DNA from: Sediminibacterium soli
GTDB taxonomy: Bacteria; Bacteroidota; Bacteroidia; Chitinophagales; Chitinophagaceae
Assembly: GCF_009939225.1 (NCBI RefSeq)
Contig: NZ_JAACJR010000006.1
Location: forward strand, 558,001 to 622,000
DNA: 64,000 nt
Reading direction: 5' to 3'
The position numbers and the translations under genes were made by a program. Within the stretch, counting starts at the first letter, position 1; every line of letters begins with the position of its first letter. The notes below the pieces were generated by a model, which saw nothing but the letters and a program-made list of their open reading frames with translations, did no database searches and was not told the origin of the DNA. Positions 45,410-53,629 of the stretch are shown piece by piece.

Positions 45410-45741
45410 CAGCTGTTTAACGGTGATGCTGGCGGACAGGTATCCGGACAACGCGTGGCATCCTCAAATACAAGGTCACCATCTCCGCCCACACCGCCTG
45501 TTACGATGTCTTCATCCTTGCTGTTCACACCCACCAGGATGGCATGTACGGTCTTGTCTTCCTTAAGACCATAATAGATCCTGATGGCAACACAGTCGGG
45601 CTGGTTCAGCAGCGCGTCGAATGCATGCCGGCCAAATGTTTCGCAGACAGGGTAATTCTCCGGGCGTACAGTCCGGTAGGCGGTGGTCATGACCACGGCT
45701 TCATCCACCAGTATACGGTGGCTGGTTGGGGAAATGCTCAT
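45409..45741 (-). CDS. 110-residue conserved hypothetical protein with CPDTCPP tail
   Basis: 110 residues from the ATG at 45741. The body (FDALLNQPDCVAIRIYYGL and HAILVGVNSKDEDIV) is a compact alpha/beta protein type I recall as frequent in Chitinophagaceae, with no known function. The C-terminus is CPDTCPPASPLNS, a CPxxCPP motif that could bind metal or form a disulfide. No signal peptide. First gene of the four-gene operon, 73 bases after a CGTAG-N2-CTACG dyad. Confidence 0.75.
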   Translation of the reverse strand: MSISPTSHRILVDEAVVMTTAYRTVRPENYPVCETFGRHAFDALLNQPDCVAIRIYYGLKEDKTVHAILVGVNSKDEDIVTGGVGGDGDLVFEDATRCPDTCPPASPLNS

Positions 45742-45813
45742 AGGGGTTAGTTTCGGTAAGGCAATTTCTTGAAAAAAACAATGCGGTAAACCGTAATGGT
45801 ACGCGATCTGTAA

Positions 45814-45825
45814 CGTAGAACTACG
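45814..45825. promoter_or_regulatory. CGTAG-N2-CTACG dyad, copy 1
   Basis: CGTAGAACTACG, inverted repeat with 5-base arms. On the minus strand a TACCATTACGG motif follows after 12 bases, then the 110-residue protein gene. Candidate site for the NarL-type regulator of the same operon. Confidence 0.55.
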
Positions 45826-45881
45826 CAATTTCCCGGCCTTACGCAACAATGGAAAGATAAGGCAATTCCCTTCCCTGAAAC

Positions 45882-45906
45882 AAAAAGCCTCTTACGGGAA
45901 GAGGCT
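45882..45906 (-). terminator. Rho-independent terminator after the 36-codon ORF
   Basis: Minus-strand AGCCTCTT, loop CCCGT, AAGAGGCT, followed by TTTT. The stop codon of the small ORF sits at the edge of the loop, so it serves a transcript that begins within the intergenic region. Confidence 0.8.
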
Positions 45907-46002
45907 GGTGCAGTCATGTTTCGGCTGGTTCCCCCCGGCGCCGCCGATATCCGGAATCGTATTGAGGTTATGAATCGTAACGTACAGTACGTACAGGAAC
46001 AT
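45892..46002 (-). CDS. Possible 36-residue peptide gene
   Basis: Starts with MFLYVLYV, continues through a DIGGAGG stretch and ends NQPKHDCTSLFP. It begins 43 bases after dyad copy 2 and 11 bases after a TACTATTA motif, and its stop codon lies inside a terminator hairpin. These flanks support a real transcript. A double glycine before a short Cys-containing tail recalls secreted peptide precursors, but no transporter or modifying enzyme is nearby. It might instead be the leader peptide of an attenuator in front of the signalling operon. Coding status is uncertain. Confidence 0.38.
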   Translation of the reverse strand: MFLYVLYVTIHNLNTIPDIGGAGGNQPKHDCTSLFP

Positions 46003-46044
46003 TTTGCAGTTGTAATAGTAAGCTGGTTTTTGCGGCCACAACTG

Positions 46045-46056
46045 CGTAGAACTACG
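46045..46056. promoter_or_regulatory. CGTAG-N2-CTACG dyad, copy 2
   Basis: Identical 12 bases to copy 1, 219 bases centre to centre short of it being chance-adjacent (copies start at 45814 and 46045). On the minus strand TACTATTACAAC follows after 24 bases. A half-site TGCGTAG lies at 46065-46071. Confidence 0.55.
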
Positions 46057-46176
46057 TATTCTGCTGCGTAGTATCCCGGATATTTTTCCTGTGAACAACC
46101 GGGATGGTATAGCCTGTCATCGCAACAAACATTCGGTAGATTACCCATAAGCACGTAACATTGCCTACGATACTGT

Positions 46177-46581
46177 ATGAAGGATATATTAAAGGTGTTT
46201 GTTATTGATGATGACCTGGACGACCAGGTATTGATGAAACAGGCGTTCGAATCTGCGGACACCGCTGTGCGGGTGCAGTTCGCTACCCGCAGCGATGAGG
46301 CGCTTGCCCATCTAGTTGCCGTGGAAAAATCGGAGCAACCTTCCATCATCGTATCCGATTACAATATGCCCATGATGAACGGGGAAGAATTTCTCCGGCG
46401 TTTATCGAACGAGGCACGGTACGACAATACTCCCAAAGTGATCGTCAGCACGGCGGCTTCTCCCTCGGTGGTGGAGGCCTGCATGATACAGGGCGCTTCC
46501 AAATATTTTATCAAACCATCCGATTTTGAACAGTTGGTGCAATTGGCCAACAGGATCATCGCGCTGGCAAAACAACTATAA
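46177..46581 (+). CDS. Single-domain response regulator (receiver only)
   Basis: 134 residues. Acidic pocket DDDLDD at residues 10-15, phospho-acceptor in IIVSDYNMP, Thr/Ser switch in VIVSTAAS, Lys in YFIKPSD. No output domain. Divergent from the four-gene signalling operon and sharing its regulatory region. Confidence 0.92.
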   Translation: MKDILKVFVIDDDLDDQVLMKQAFESADTAVRVQFATRSDEALAHLVAVEKSEQPSIIVSDYNMPMMNGEEFLRRLSNEARYDNTPKVIVSTAASPSVVEACMIQGASKYFIKPSDFEQLVQLANRIIALAKQL

Positions 46582-46623
46582 TACCCCACGCCGCCGGTGG
46601 CCCGGTTTTCGTACGCAGACATT

Positions 46624-47040
46624 ATGAACACAATCGAAAAAAAAAACCTGTTGGTTAAACGCTCGAAGTTACCGGGCGCAGGAAACGGACTTTTCACCAG
46701 AGAATTTATTCCGAAAGGCACACATATCGTGGAATATACCGGACGTGTAAAACCCTGGAGCGCATTCAGGGACGAGCACGATAACGGTTACCTGTTCTAT
46801 GTAAACCGCAACCATGTGATTGATGCCTACCCGCACAAAAAAGCGCTGGCGCGCTATGCCAACGATGCAAGAGGCATGGTAAAACAAAAAGGCCTTACCA
46901 ACAACAGCGAGTATGTAACCGTTGGCCGCAAAGTGTATATCAAATCCAAACGCGCCATCCGGCCCGGCGAGGAAATACTGGTGGGTTACGGAAGGGAATA
47001 CTGGGCTATACGCAGGGAGAATGAAAAACTGGAGAAATAA
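46624..47040 (+). CDS. SET-domain protein (putative protein-lysine methyltransferase)
   Basis: 138 residues from the ATG at 46624. A minimal SET domain: AGNGLFTREFIPKGTHIVEYTGR (SAM-binding N-part), a reduced ARYANDARG segment where eukaryotic enzymes have the RFINHSC motif, and the catalytic Tyr region GEEILVGYGREYW. Lacks pre-SET and Cys-rich post-SET parts. It would methylate lysine on an unknown protein. It follows the receiver gene by 42 bases and may be cotranscribed. Confidence 0.88.
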   Translation: MNTIEKKNLLVKRSKLPGAGNGLFTREFIPKGTHIVEYTGRVKPWSAFRDEHDNGYLFYVNRNHVIDAYPHKKALARYANDARGMVKQKGLTNNSEYVTVGRKVYIKSKRAIRPGEEILVGYGREYWAIRRENEKLEK

Positions 47041-47060
47041 CGTGCCGGCTCACGCCAACC

Positions 47061-47870
47061 CTACCCATCCACCGTTTTTTTACGCCTGATGGAATACCAG
47101 GTCAGCAGTATCCCGGCGGCAAGCAGGATGGCCTGCCATGCCAGCCCTGTATGGTTGCTTTTTACGGCATCCGGAGCATTGCGGAAGACCGGCTGGAACA
47201 GAGCGCCTGTTTTTCCCTTCATACCCAGCAGCACCTGCCCCAGGTTCAGCGCTGCATGCATACCCGTTGGCACCGCTAAGCCCCGCGACCATGCAGCAGC
47301 AAGTCCGAACAGCAGCGCCCATACAAACGGCCCCGCAAAAGCCTGCTGCAGGCTGTAATGCGGCGAAATATGGTAAAGGGCAAAGCAGACAGCCGTAACA
47401 AATTGCGCCGTTCCCAGACCCGCCCGCTGCTGCAGGGCCTCAAAAGGATAACCCCTGAACGCTATTTCCTCCATCAGCGCCAGCGGGATGATGCCTGCAT
47501 AAAAAACGATCAGTTCCGGTTCGGGTTGCCAGCCGGCCGACTCCAGGCGCATACCGCCGATCGCAACCAGCGATAAAACGATCAGCGCCAGCAAAAAGGC
47601 CCCTGCCAGGAAACCCTTTAAAAAATGCAGCAGTACCGCCGCCCGCAAAACCGCTTCGTTACGCGGTATATAGGACCTGTCTTTCCGGCGCGCCAGCCAG
47701 GTGGCGAGCACAGCCGTAGCGGTACCTGTGAGACCGATGACCAATGCCTGTGCACCGGCATGGAAAAATCCGGCAAGCAGGGGCGCCACGGCACGGGTAA
47801 CCAATAGCCAGCCGGCCCAGAACAGCAGCAGGTACAACAGCATGGGTACAAGGTTCTTATTACCCCCCAT
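47061..47870 (-). CDS. CPBP-family intramembrane glutamic/metallo protease
   Basis: 269 residues, about eight membrane segments. The three family motifs are EEIAFRGYPF (motif 1), FALYHIS (motif 2) and GMHAALNLGQ (motif 3). Related to CAAX prenyl protease Rce1 and bacteriocin-immunity proteins; the target is unknown. Divergent from an Xre-type regulator gene, with a perfect dyad between them. Confidence 0.9.
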   Translation of the reverse strand: MGGNKNLVPMLLYLLLFWAGWLLVTRAVAPLLAGFFHAGAQALVIGLTGTATAVLATWLARRKDRSYIPRNEAVLRAAVLLHFLKGFLAGAFLLALIVLSLVAIGGMRLESAGWQPEPELIVFYAGIIPLALMEEIAFRGYPFEALQQRAGLGTAQFVTAVCFALYHISPHYSLQQAFAGPFVWALLFGLAAAWSRGLAVPTGMHAALNLGQVLLGMKGKTGALFQPVFRNAPDAVKSNHTGLAWQAILLAAGILLTWYSIRRKKTVDG

Positions 47871-47922
47871 AAAGAATCGGTTTTTTGGTCAGGTTCAAAA
47901 CTATTACTTTAGAACCCGCGTT

Positions 47923-47948
47923 GCTGCGTCATTGCCCAATGACGTAGC
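47923..47948. promoter_or_regulatory. Operator candidate between the CPBP protease and Xre regulator genes
   Basis: Inverted repeat GCTGCGTCATT, 4-base spacer GCCC, AATGACGTAGC (one mismatch). A further GCAATGACGC follows immediately. It lies 27 bases before the regulator start and 52 bases before the protease start, fitting control of both. Confidence 0.55.
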
Positions 47949-47975
47949 AATGACGCGCTGAGAAGCCAATAACCT

Positions 47976-48461
47976 ATGCAAGTACAAGCACCCGGCAACC
48001 ATCCTGTTTCCGCTGTTATCCGGAACGGCCGTATGGCAAAATGCATTACGCAACAGGAGCTTTCAGAGAAAACCGGCATCAGCCTCCGCTCTGTGCAGCG
48101 TATCGAGAATGAAGAAGTGATACCCCGGGCATATACCGTAAAAGTCCTCGCCGAATACCTGGGCGTGCTCAACGAAGTGGCCGATGTCTACACCGGCAAA
48201 CAGGAAGCGACGCGGGAACTGCACCCCGTTGGGGCTGAAGAAACCGATGTGCACCGGGCCGTGGCGCTCTCGCATGATCCCGGCAGCAACCGCATACGCA
48301 GGGTAATTGCATCGATCGGCACGGGTCTGCTGTTACTGCTTGGCGGAATGGCGTTTATTTTTCAATCCGCCCGTTTTCCCGAAACAGCTTTTGAAGCGAT
48401 CCTGTTCTGGATGGTGATCATCGCCGTTTATTTTGCGTCGCTGCTGCGGATATGGAGATGA
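47976..48461 (+). CDS. Membrane-anchored Xre-type helix-turn-helix regulator
   Basis: 161 residues. HTH (about 20-70: TQQELSEKTGISLRSVQRIENEEVIPRAYTVKVLAEYLGV) and two C-terminal membrane helices (about 112-134 and 140-158). The layout places the DNA-binding domain in the cytosol tied to the membrane. Probable targets are its own promoter and the divergent CPBP protease gene. Confidence 0.9.
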   Translation: MQVQAPGNHPVSAVIRNGRMAKCITQQELSEKTGISLRSVQRIENEEVIPRAYTVKVLAEYLGVLNEVADVYTGKQEATRELHPVGAEETDVHRAVALSHDPGSNRIRRVIASIGTGLLLLLGGMAFIFQSARFPETAFEAILFWMVIIAVYFASLLRIWR

Positions 48462-48569
48462 AACGCGGTGGCCCTGCCTGCGCTGCTGTTTACCTAATTC
48501 CGCCTGCCTGTTACCAATTATCCTTTATATTTATCGCATCAGGTTCTTAACCCTAAAACCAACTGACTG

Positions 48570-51359
48570 ATGCGCAAAATCTCCGGCGCCCTGCTCCTGC
48601 TTTTTATGGCAATGGCTTCGCAGGCCCAGAACGTTCCAACACCCAAAGAACATTTTGGTTTCAATATTGGCGACAATTACATGCTGGCCAATTATACCCA
48701 GACCGAGGCCTACGTAAAAAAAGTGGCGGCGGGCAGTGACCGCGCCAGGTATGTCGACATCGGCCAGACAGAAGAGGGCCGTTCCCAGTTTATGGTGGTG
48801 ATCACCTCGCCTGAGAACCATAAAAAACTGGATCGCTACAAAGAAATCTCGCGTACCCTGGCGCATGCGGAAGGCATTTCCGAAGAACAGGCCCGCGCCA
48901 TGGCCGCCGAAGGCAAAACCATTGTCTGGATCGATGGCGGCCTGCATGCAACCGAAGTGGTGGGTGCTCACCAGCTGATCGAACTCATTTACCAGCTCAC
49001 CACACGCAGGGATCCCGAAACCATGCGCATACTGGATAAAGTGATCATCCTGGCCACACATGCCAACCCCGACGGACAGGAACTGGTGTCCAACTGGTAC
49101 ATGCGCAACACAGTTCCGGAAAAACGTTCCACCAGCCAGCTGCCAAGGCTGTATGAGAAATATGCCGGTCACGACAACAACCGCGATTTTTTTATGATGA
49201 ACCTGCGTGAATCGCAGAACATCAATCGCCAGTTATACATTGAATGGCTGCCGCAGATCATGTACAACCACCACCAGGCCGGGCCTGCCGGTTCGGTGGT
49301 TGCAGGCGCACCTTATCGCGATCCGTTTAATTATGTGTTCGATCCGATTATCATCACCAGTCTCGACGCCGTTGGCGCAGCCATGAGCAACCGCCTGAAT
49401 GTGGAAGGCAAACCCGGCTATACGGAGCGCAACGGTTCCAGTTTCTCTACCTGGTATAACGGCGGATTGCGTACCACCACCTATTTTCACAATATGGTGG
49501 GACTGCTGACCGAGATCATCGGAAGCCCCACGCCCTCCGATATACCGCTGGTGCCCTCGCGACTGATACCGAGCGGTGCCACGCCGATGCCCGTTATACC
49601 GCAGAAATGGTATTTCCGGCAGTCGATCGATTACTCCATTTCACTCAACTATGCCGTACTGGATTTCGCCAGCCGCAACAGTGATGAGCTGTTGTACAAT
49701 ATGTATAAGATGGGACGCAATTCCATCGAACGCGGCAGCAGGGATTACTGGACCTTATCACCCAAACGCATTGCCGAGATCAACCAGATGCACCAGGCAG
49801 ACCAGCAGCGCAATGCGGCAAACAACCGCGGCATCACTGCAGCAGCAGGTGCTGGCGGCGCATTCGGTGCCAATACCGTGCCCCTGCGGTTTTACGACAG
49901 CGTGTTTAAAAACCCCGCACTACGCGATGCACGCGGCTTTATTCTCCCTGCCGACCAGCCCGATCTTCCAACGGCCGTTAAATTCCTGAATGCATTGATC
50001 AGAACCGGTGTGCTGGTACAGAAAGCCACGGCTCCGTTCTCCGTACAGGGTAAAACTTATCCCGCCGGCTCCTATGTGGTAAAAACCGACCAGGCTTTTC
50101 GCCCGCATGTACTCGATATGTTCGAGCCGCAGGACCACCCGAATGATTTTCAGTACCCCGGCGGCCCTCCCATTCCACCCTATGATGCGGCGGGATGGAC
50201 GCTGGCCTACACCATGGGCGTACAGTTCGACAGAATACAGGAGGCATTCGATGGCCCCTTCCAGCGCATTCCCTACGGCGAGCTGCAGTCTGCCGCACCG
50301 GCCCTTTCTTCGGGTGGCGCGGGTTATCTGCTGAATGCACAGTCCAACAGTTCCTTTATCGCCGCCAACGACCTGCTGAAAGAAGGTGTGGAGGTTTACC
50401 GTGTGCAGGAGGCCCTGCCCGGTGCCGGCATCGGGTCGTTCTTTGTGCCTGCTTCGGCAAAGGCAAAATCGATTATCGGCAAAGCGGGTACCGAACTGGG
50501 TATGCAGGTAGCCTCGGTGACGAAGAAGCCTGCTGCCATGCAGAAGATCGCCCCATCTCGTATTGCGTTATGGGATGTATACGGCGGATCCATGCCATCG
50601 GGATGGGTGCGTTTTATCATGGAGCAATACCATTTCCCTGTTGATGTGGTGTATGCAAAAGACATCGATACCGGTAACCTGCGTTCCAGATACGATGTGA
50701 TCATTTTTGTTGACGGCGCCATTCCCCCACCGCCTGGTGGAGGCAACCCGCAACGCGGCGGATTCGGAGGCGGATTCAATGCGCCGAACGCGGCCGATAT
50801 TCCCGAGGAATTCAGGGCAAGGATCGGCAGGCTCAGCGCAGACAAATCGGTTCCGGAGCTCCGCAAATTCCTGGAAGCAGGCGGTAATGTGGTGACCATC
50901 GGCTCCAGCACCAATCTTGCCTACCACCTGAACCTTCCGGTAAGCAATGCGTTGCAGGAAATGGTAAACGGACAGTTACAGCGTTTACCGAATGAAAAAT
51001 ATTATATCCCCGGAAGCATCCTCCGCGTGAGCATCGATCCAACGGATGCCACTGCCTGGGGTATGAACACGGAAGCGGATGTATATTTCGATGCAAGTCC
51101 CGTATTCAACATAGCGCCCGATGCCAATGCAAAAGGAACGGTGCGGCCGATCGCCTGGTTCCCTAACGATAAACCGCTGCGCAGCGGATGGGCCTGGGGA
51201 CAATCCTACCTCAAAGACGGCGTTGCCGCATTTGTTGCCAAGGTTGGCCAGGGCAGGCTGTATGCCTTTGGTCCGGAGATCACGTTCCGCGCGCAGACGC
51301 ATGGCACGTTCAAACTGCTGTTCAACCAGCTGTATGCGGAGGCCGCCGGGAAGAAATAG
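48570..51359 (+). CDS. Secreted M14-family zinc carboxypeptidase-like protein
   Basis: 929 residues with signal peptide ending SQAQ. The peptidase domain (about 35-400) shows zinc ligands in GGLHATEVVG and the later His in MYNHHQAG. The C-terminal half (about 560-920) has the DJ-1/GATase-like character often attached to such proteins (RIALWDVYGGSMPSGW), with a Gly/Pro/Arg-rich linker PPPPGGGNPQRGGFGGG. Likely exported metallopeptidase. A TATATTTA motif (48526-48533) precedes the ATG. Confidence 0.9.
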   Translation: MRKISGALLLLFMAMASQAQNVPTPKEHFGFNIGDNYMLANYTQTEAYVKKVAAGSDRARYVDIGQTEEGRSQFMVVITSPENHKKLDRYKEISRTLAHAEGISEEQARAMAAEGKTIVWIDGGLHATEVVGAHQLIELIYQLTTRRDPETMRILDKVIILATHANPDGQELVSNWYMRNTVPEKRSTSQLPRLYEKYAGHDNNRDFFMMNLRESQNINRQLYIEWLPQIMYNHHQAGPAGSVVAGAPYRDPFNYVFDPIIITSLDAVGAAMSNRLNVEGKPGYTERNGSSFSTWYNGGLRTTTYFHNMVGLLTEIIGSPTPSDIPLVPSRLIPSGATPMPVIPQKWYFRQSIDYSISLNYAVLDFASRNSDELLYNMYKMGRNSIERGSRDYWTLSPKRIAEINQMHQADQQRNAANNRGITAAAGAGGAFGANTVPLRFYDSVFKNPALRDARGFILPADQPDLPTAVKFLNALIRTGVLVQKATAPFSVQGKTYPAGSYVVKTDQAFRPHVLDMFEPQDHPNDFQYPGGPPIPPYDAAGWTLAYTMGVQFDRIQEAFDGPFQRIPYGELQSAAPALSSGGAGYLLNAQSNSSFIAANDLLKEGVEVYRVQEALPGAGIGSFFVPASAKAKSIIGKAGTELGMQVASVTKKPAAMQKIAPSRIALWDVYGGSMPSGWVRFIMEQYHFPVDVVYAKDIDTGNLRSRYDVIIFVDGAIPPPPGGGNPQRGGFGGGFNAPNAADIPEEFRARIGRLSADKSVPELRKFLEAGGNVVTIGSSTNLAYHLNLPVSNALQEMVNGQLQRLPNEKYYIPGSILRVSIDPTDATAWGMNTEADVYFDASPVFNIAPDANAKGTVRPIAWFPNDKPLRSGWAWGQSYLKDGVAAFVAKVGQGRLYAFGPEITFRAQTHGTFKLLFNQLYAEAAGKK

Positions 51360-51399
51360 CTGAGGTATTGAATAACGAAAAACGGATGGGGCAAGACCT

Positions 51400-51439
51400 G
51401 CATAGCTGACCGGCAGGAAATAATACCGGTCAACTATGC
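51400..51439. other. Strong inverted repeat after the M14 peptidase gene
   Basis: Arms GCATAGCTGACCGG and CCGGTCAACTATGC pair at 13 of 14 positions around a 12-base loop. No T-run follows. It could be an operator for the next gene (-7-like TACCTTTC at 51460-51467) or an mRNA 3'-end hairpin. Confidence 0.6.
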
Positions 51440-51481
51440 GGGCTCTCGGCCCTAATTCCTACCTTTCCGGAAAACATTGCC

Positions 51482-51799
51482 ATGCCCTCTTACGATACGA
51501 TGGTGGAAGCCCTGAACGGTTTGAAAGCGAGGGGTTTTACCACCGATTTCAACCTTGCCTTCGATTCGGTAAGGTGTGCCGCCACAGGCGTGTGCCTGCG
51601 GGCCGAGGAATTTGAGATCATTGAGCATTACCGTTTTGAGGGCGCCACCAATCCTTCGGATTCCAGCGTGGTATACGGTATCGCTTCCAAAGACGGCAAC
51701 ATGAAAGGTGTGCTGGTAAATGCCTACGGGGTGTACAGCGAGCCTGCCAGCGATGATATGATCCGCAAATTATCGGTACACGAAACACCCGGCAACTGA
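51482..51799 (+). CDS. Conserved Bacteroidota hypothetical protein (105 residues)
   Basis: Small acidic alpha/beta protein (MPSYDTMVEALNGLKARGFTTDFNL..., with FEIIEHYRFEGATNPSDSSVVYGI). I recall this family being widely and probably wrongly labelled phosphoribosylpyrophosphate synthetase; it is far too short and lacks PRPP motifs. Function unknown. Confidence 0.82.
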   Translation: MPSYDTMVEALNGLKARGFTTDFNLAFDSVRCAATGVCLRAEEFEIIEHYRFEGATNPSDSSVVYGIASKDGNMKGVLVNAYGVYSEPASDDMIRKLSVHETPGN

Positions 51800-51837
51800 A
51801 TCGTTGCCAGCCATTTCTTCACGCCAAAAACTACGCT

Positions 51838-52857
51838 ATGCTGCATCGCAGACGATTCCTGCAATTAGGTTCGCTTGGTCTCTCCTCTTTCTCGTTCAAA
51901 GGTTTTGCCGCATCTTCCCCTGCCGCCCGTAAACCCATCGTGATCTCTACCTGGAAAGACGGGATCAACGCCAACAAACTGGCCTGGGAAATACTGCGTA
52001 AAGGAGGCACTGCACTCGATGCGGTGGAGAAAGGCGTAATGAATACGGAGGATTCGCTGAACTGCTGTGTGGGACTTGGCGCCAACCCCGACCGCGACGG
52101 ACGGGTAACACTGGACGCGAGTATCATGGATGCAAACGGCAACTGCGGCAGCGTGGCTTTCCTGGAACGCATTAAACACCCGATCTCGGTGGCGCGTCGC
52201 GTGATGGAAAAAACACCGCATGTGATGCTGGTTGGCGAAGGCGCCCAGCGTTTTGCCGTACAGCAGGGCTTCAGGCTGGAGCCGGCAAAACTTTCGCGCG
52301 ATGCAGAAAAAAGTTACCGGAACTGGCTGAAGAAAAGCGAATACAAACCGGTGGTCAATATTGAAAATTCAAAATCCACCGCCATGCTGGCCGCACCCAC
52401 CAGGCTGGAGAACGGCAGCTGGAACCATGATACCATCGGCATGGTGGCCATGGATGCCGCCGGCAACCTAAGCGGCAGCTGCACCACCAGCGGTATGGCC
52501 TTCAAAATGCGCGGACGCGTTGGCGATTCGCCGATTATCGGCGCGGGCCTGTTTGTGGACAACGAGATCGGCGCCGCCACGGCAACCGGACAGGGAGAAG
52601 ACGTGATACGTATCTGCGGCTCGCATCTTGTGGTTGAACTGATGCGCCAGGGATTGTCTCCCGAAAACGCCTGCAAGACCGCCGTAGAACGCATCATCAA
52701 AATAAAAGGCAGCAAGGCCAAAGACATACAGGTTGGTTTTATCGCCATCAACAAACAGGGGGAATACGGCGGTTACTGCATACAGCAGGGATTCGATTTC
52801 GCTGTTTGTTATGCAGACGATAAAAACTTTATGGTAGAAGGGAAATACCTACTGTAA
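51838..52857 (+). CDS. N4-(beta-N-acetylglucosaminyl)-L-asparaginase
   Basis: 339 residues. N-terminal exported signal of the twin-arginine kind (HRRRFLQLGSLGLSS). The autoproteolysis site is at HDTIGMV, giving Thr199 as N-terminal nucleophile of the beta chain. Glycosylasparaginase motifs (VGLGANPDRDGRVTLDASIMD) are intact. It releases asparagine from N-linked glycopeptides in the periplasm. Confidence 0.93.
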   Translation: MLHRRRFLQLGSLGLSSFSFKGFAASSPAARKPIVISTWKDGINANKLAWEILRKGGTALDAVEKGVMNTEDSLNCCVGLGANPDRDGRVTLDASIMDANGNCGSVAFLERIKHPISVARRVMEKTPHVMLVGEGAQRFAVQQGFRLEPAKLSRDAEKSYRNWLKKSEYKPVVNIENSKSTAMLAAPTRLENGSWNHDTIGMVAMDAAGNLSGSCTTSGMAFKMRGRVGDSPIIGAGLFVDNEIGAATATGQGEDVIRICGSHLVVELMRQGLSPENACKTAVERIIKIKGSKAKDIQVGFIAINKQGEYGGYCIQQGFDFAVCYADDKNFMVEGKYLL

Positions 52858-52899
52858 GATCCTCCGCTCCCCCGGTTTTTGAATACTGAATCAGATCCC

Positions 52900-53616
52900 A
52901 TGCTTGAAATCGCTGTTTTCAATATACACTCCGCCCTGCAGGCCGCCGATGCAGGCGCCGACAGGCTCGAACTATGCGAGAACCCTGCCGAAGGCGGCAC
53001 AACACCCTCTTACGGCACGCTGAAAACCGTTCGCGAAAAGATCGCCCTGCCGGTTTTCCCGATCATCCGTCCGCGTGGCGGCGATTTTTTATACGACGAT
53101 GCAGAATTTGCCGCAATGAAACAGGATATCCGCCTGTGCAAAGAACTGCAGTTCGAGGGCGTGGTGATCGGACTGCTGCACGCAGATGGCAGCATCGATA
53201 CCCGCCGTACCAGCGAACTGGCGGATATCGCCTACCCGATGGAAGTGACTTTCCATCGTGCATTCGACCGCTGTTCCCACCCTTTGAACGCGCTGGAAGC
53301 GGTCATCGGCTGCGGCTGCTCCCGGATACTCACCAGCGGCCAGGTACCGAATGCTTTTGATGGAAAGGAACTGATCAGGCAACTGGTAGAAAAAGCCGAC
53401 GGCCGCATCACCATCATGCCCGGGTCAGGCGTTCGAAGCGCCAATATCAGGGAATTGATGCAGTATACGGGCGCAAGGGAAATGCATTCTTCGGCCCGCA
53501 TCAACCTGCCATCGGCAATGCAGTTCAAAGCCGCAGGAATGAAGGAACAGCTGCAGCATACCGGTATCGATGAAACAGAACTGCGGGCCATGAAGCTGGC
53601 ATTGCAACCTAACTAA
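52900..53616 (+). CDS. cutC: CutC family protein
   Basis: 238 residues from the ATG at 52900. TIM-barrel hallmarks LEIAVFNIHSALQAADAGADRLELCEN and FHRAFDRCSHPLNALE. Historically linked to copper homeostasis; enzymatic role unproven. Cotranscribed with its neighbours judging by short gaps. Confidence 0.92.
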   Translation: MLEIAVFNIHSALQAADAGADRLELCENPAEGGTTPSYGTLKTVREKIALPVFPIIRPRGGDFLYDDAEFAAMKQDIRLCKELQFEGVVIGLLHADGSIDTRRTSELADIAYPMEVTFHRAFDRCSHPLNALEAVIGCGCSRILTSGQVPNAFDGKELIRQLVEKADGRITIMPGSGVRSANIRELMQYTGAREMHSSARINLPSAMQFKAAGMKEQLQHTGIDETELRAMKLALQPN

Positions 53617-53629
53617 GGCCTACCGGACA

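Larger units (their letters stand above)
45742..46176. promoter_or_regulatory. Regulatory region between the signalling operon and a receiver gene
   Basis: 435 bases holding two identical 12-base dyads, a terminator and a possible 36-codon ORF. On the minus strand each dyad is followed by a TACYATTAC motif, 12 bases after the dyad in one case and 24 in the other. Another dyad-like stretch, CGTACAGTACG, is at 45981-45991. Confidence 0.6.

Noticed and set aside
51482..51799. Phosphoribosylpyrophosphate synthetase
   Set aside because: The protein has 105 residues and lacks the PRPP and ribose-phosphate binding motifs.
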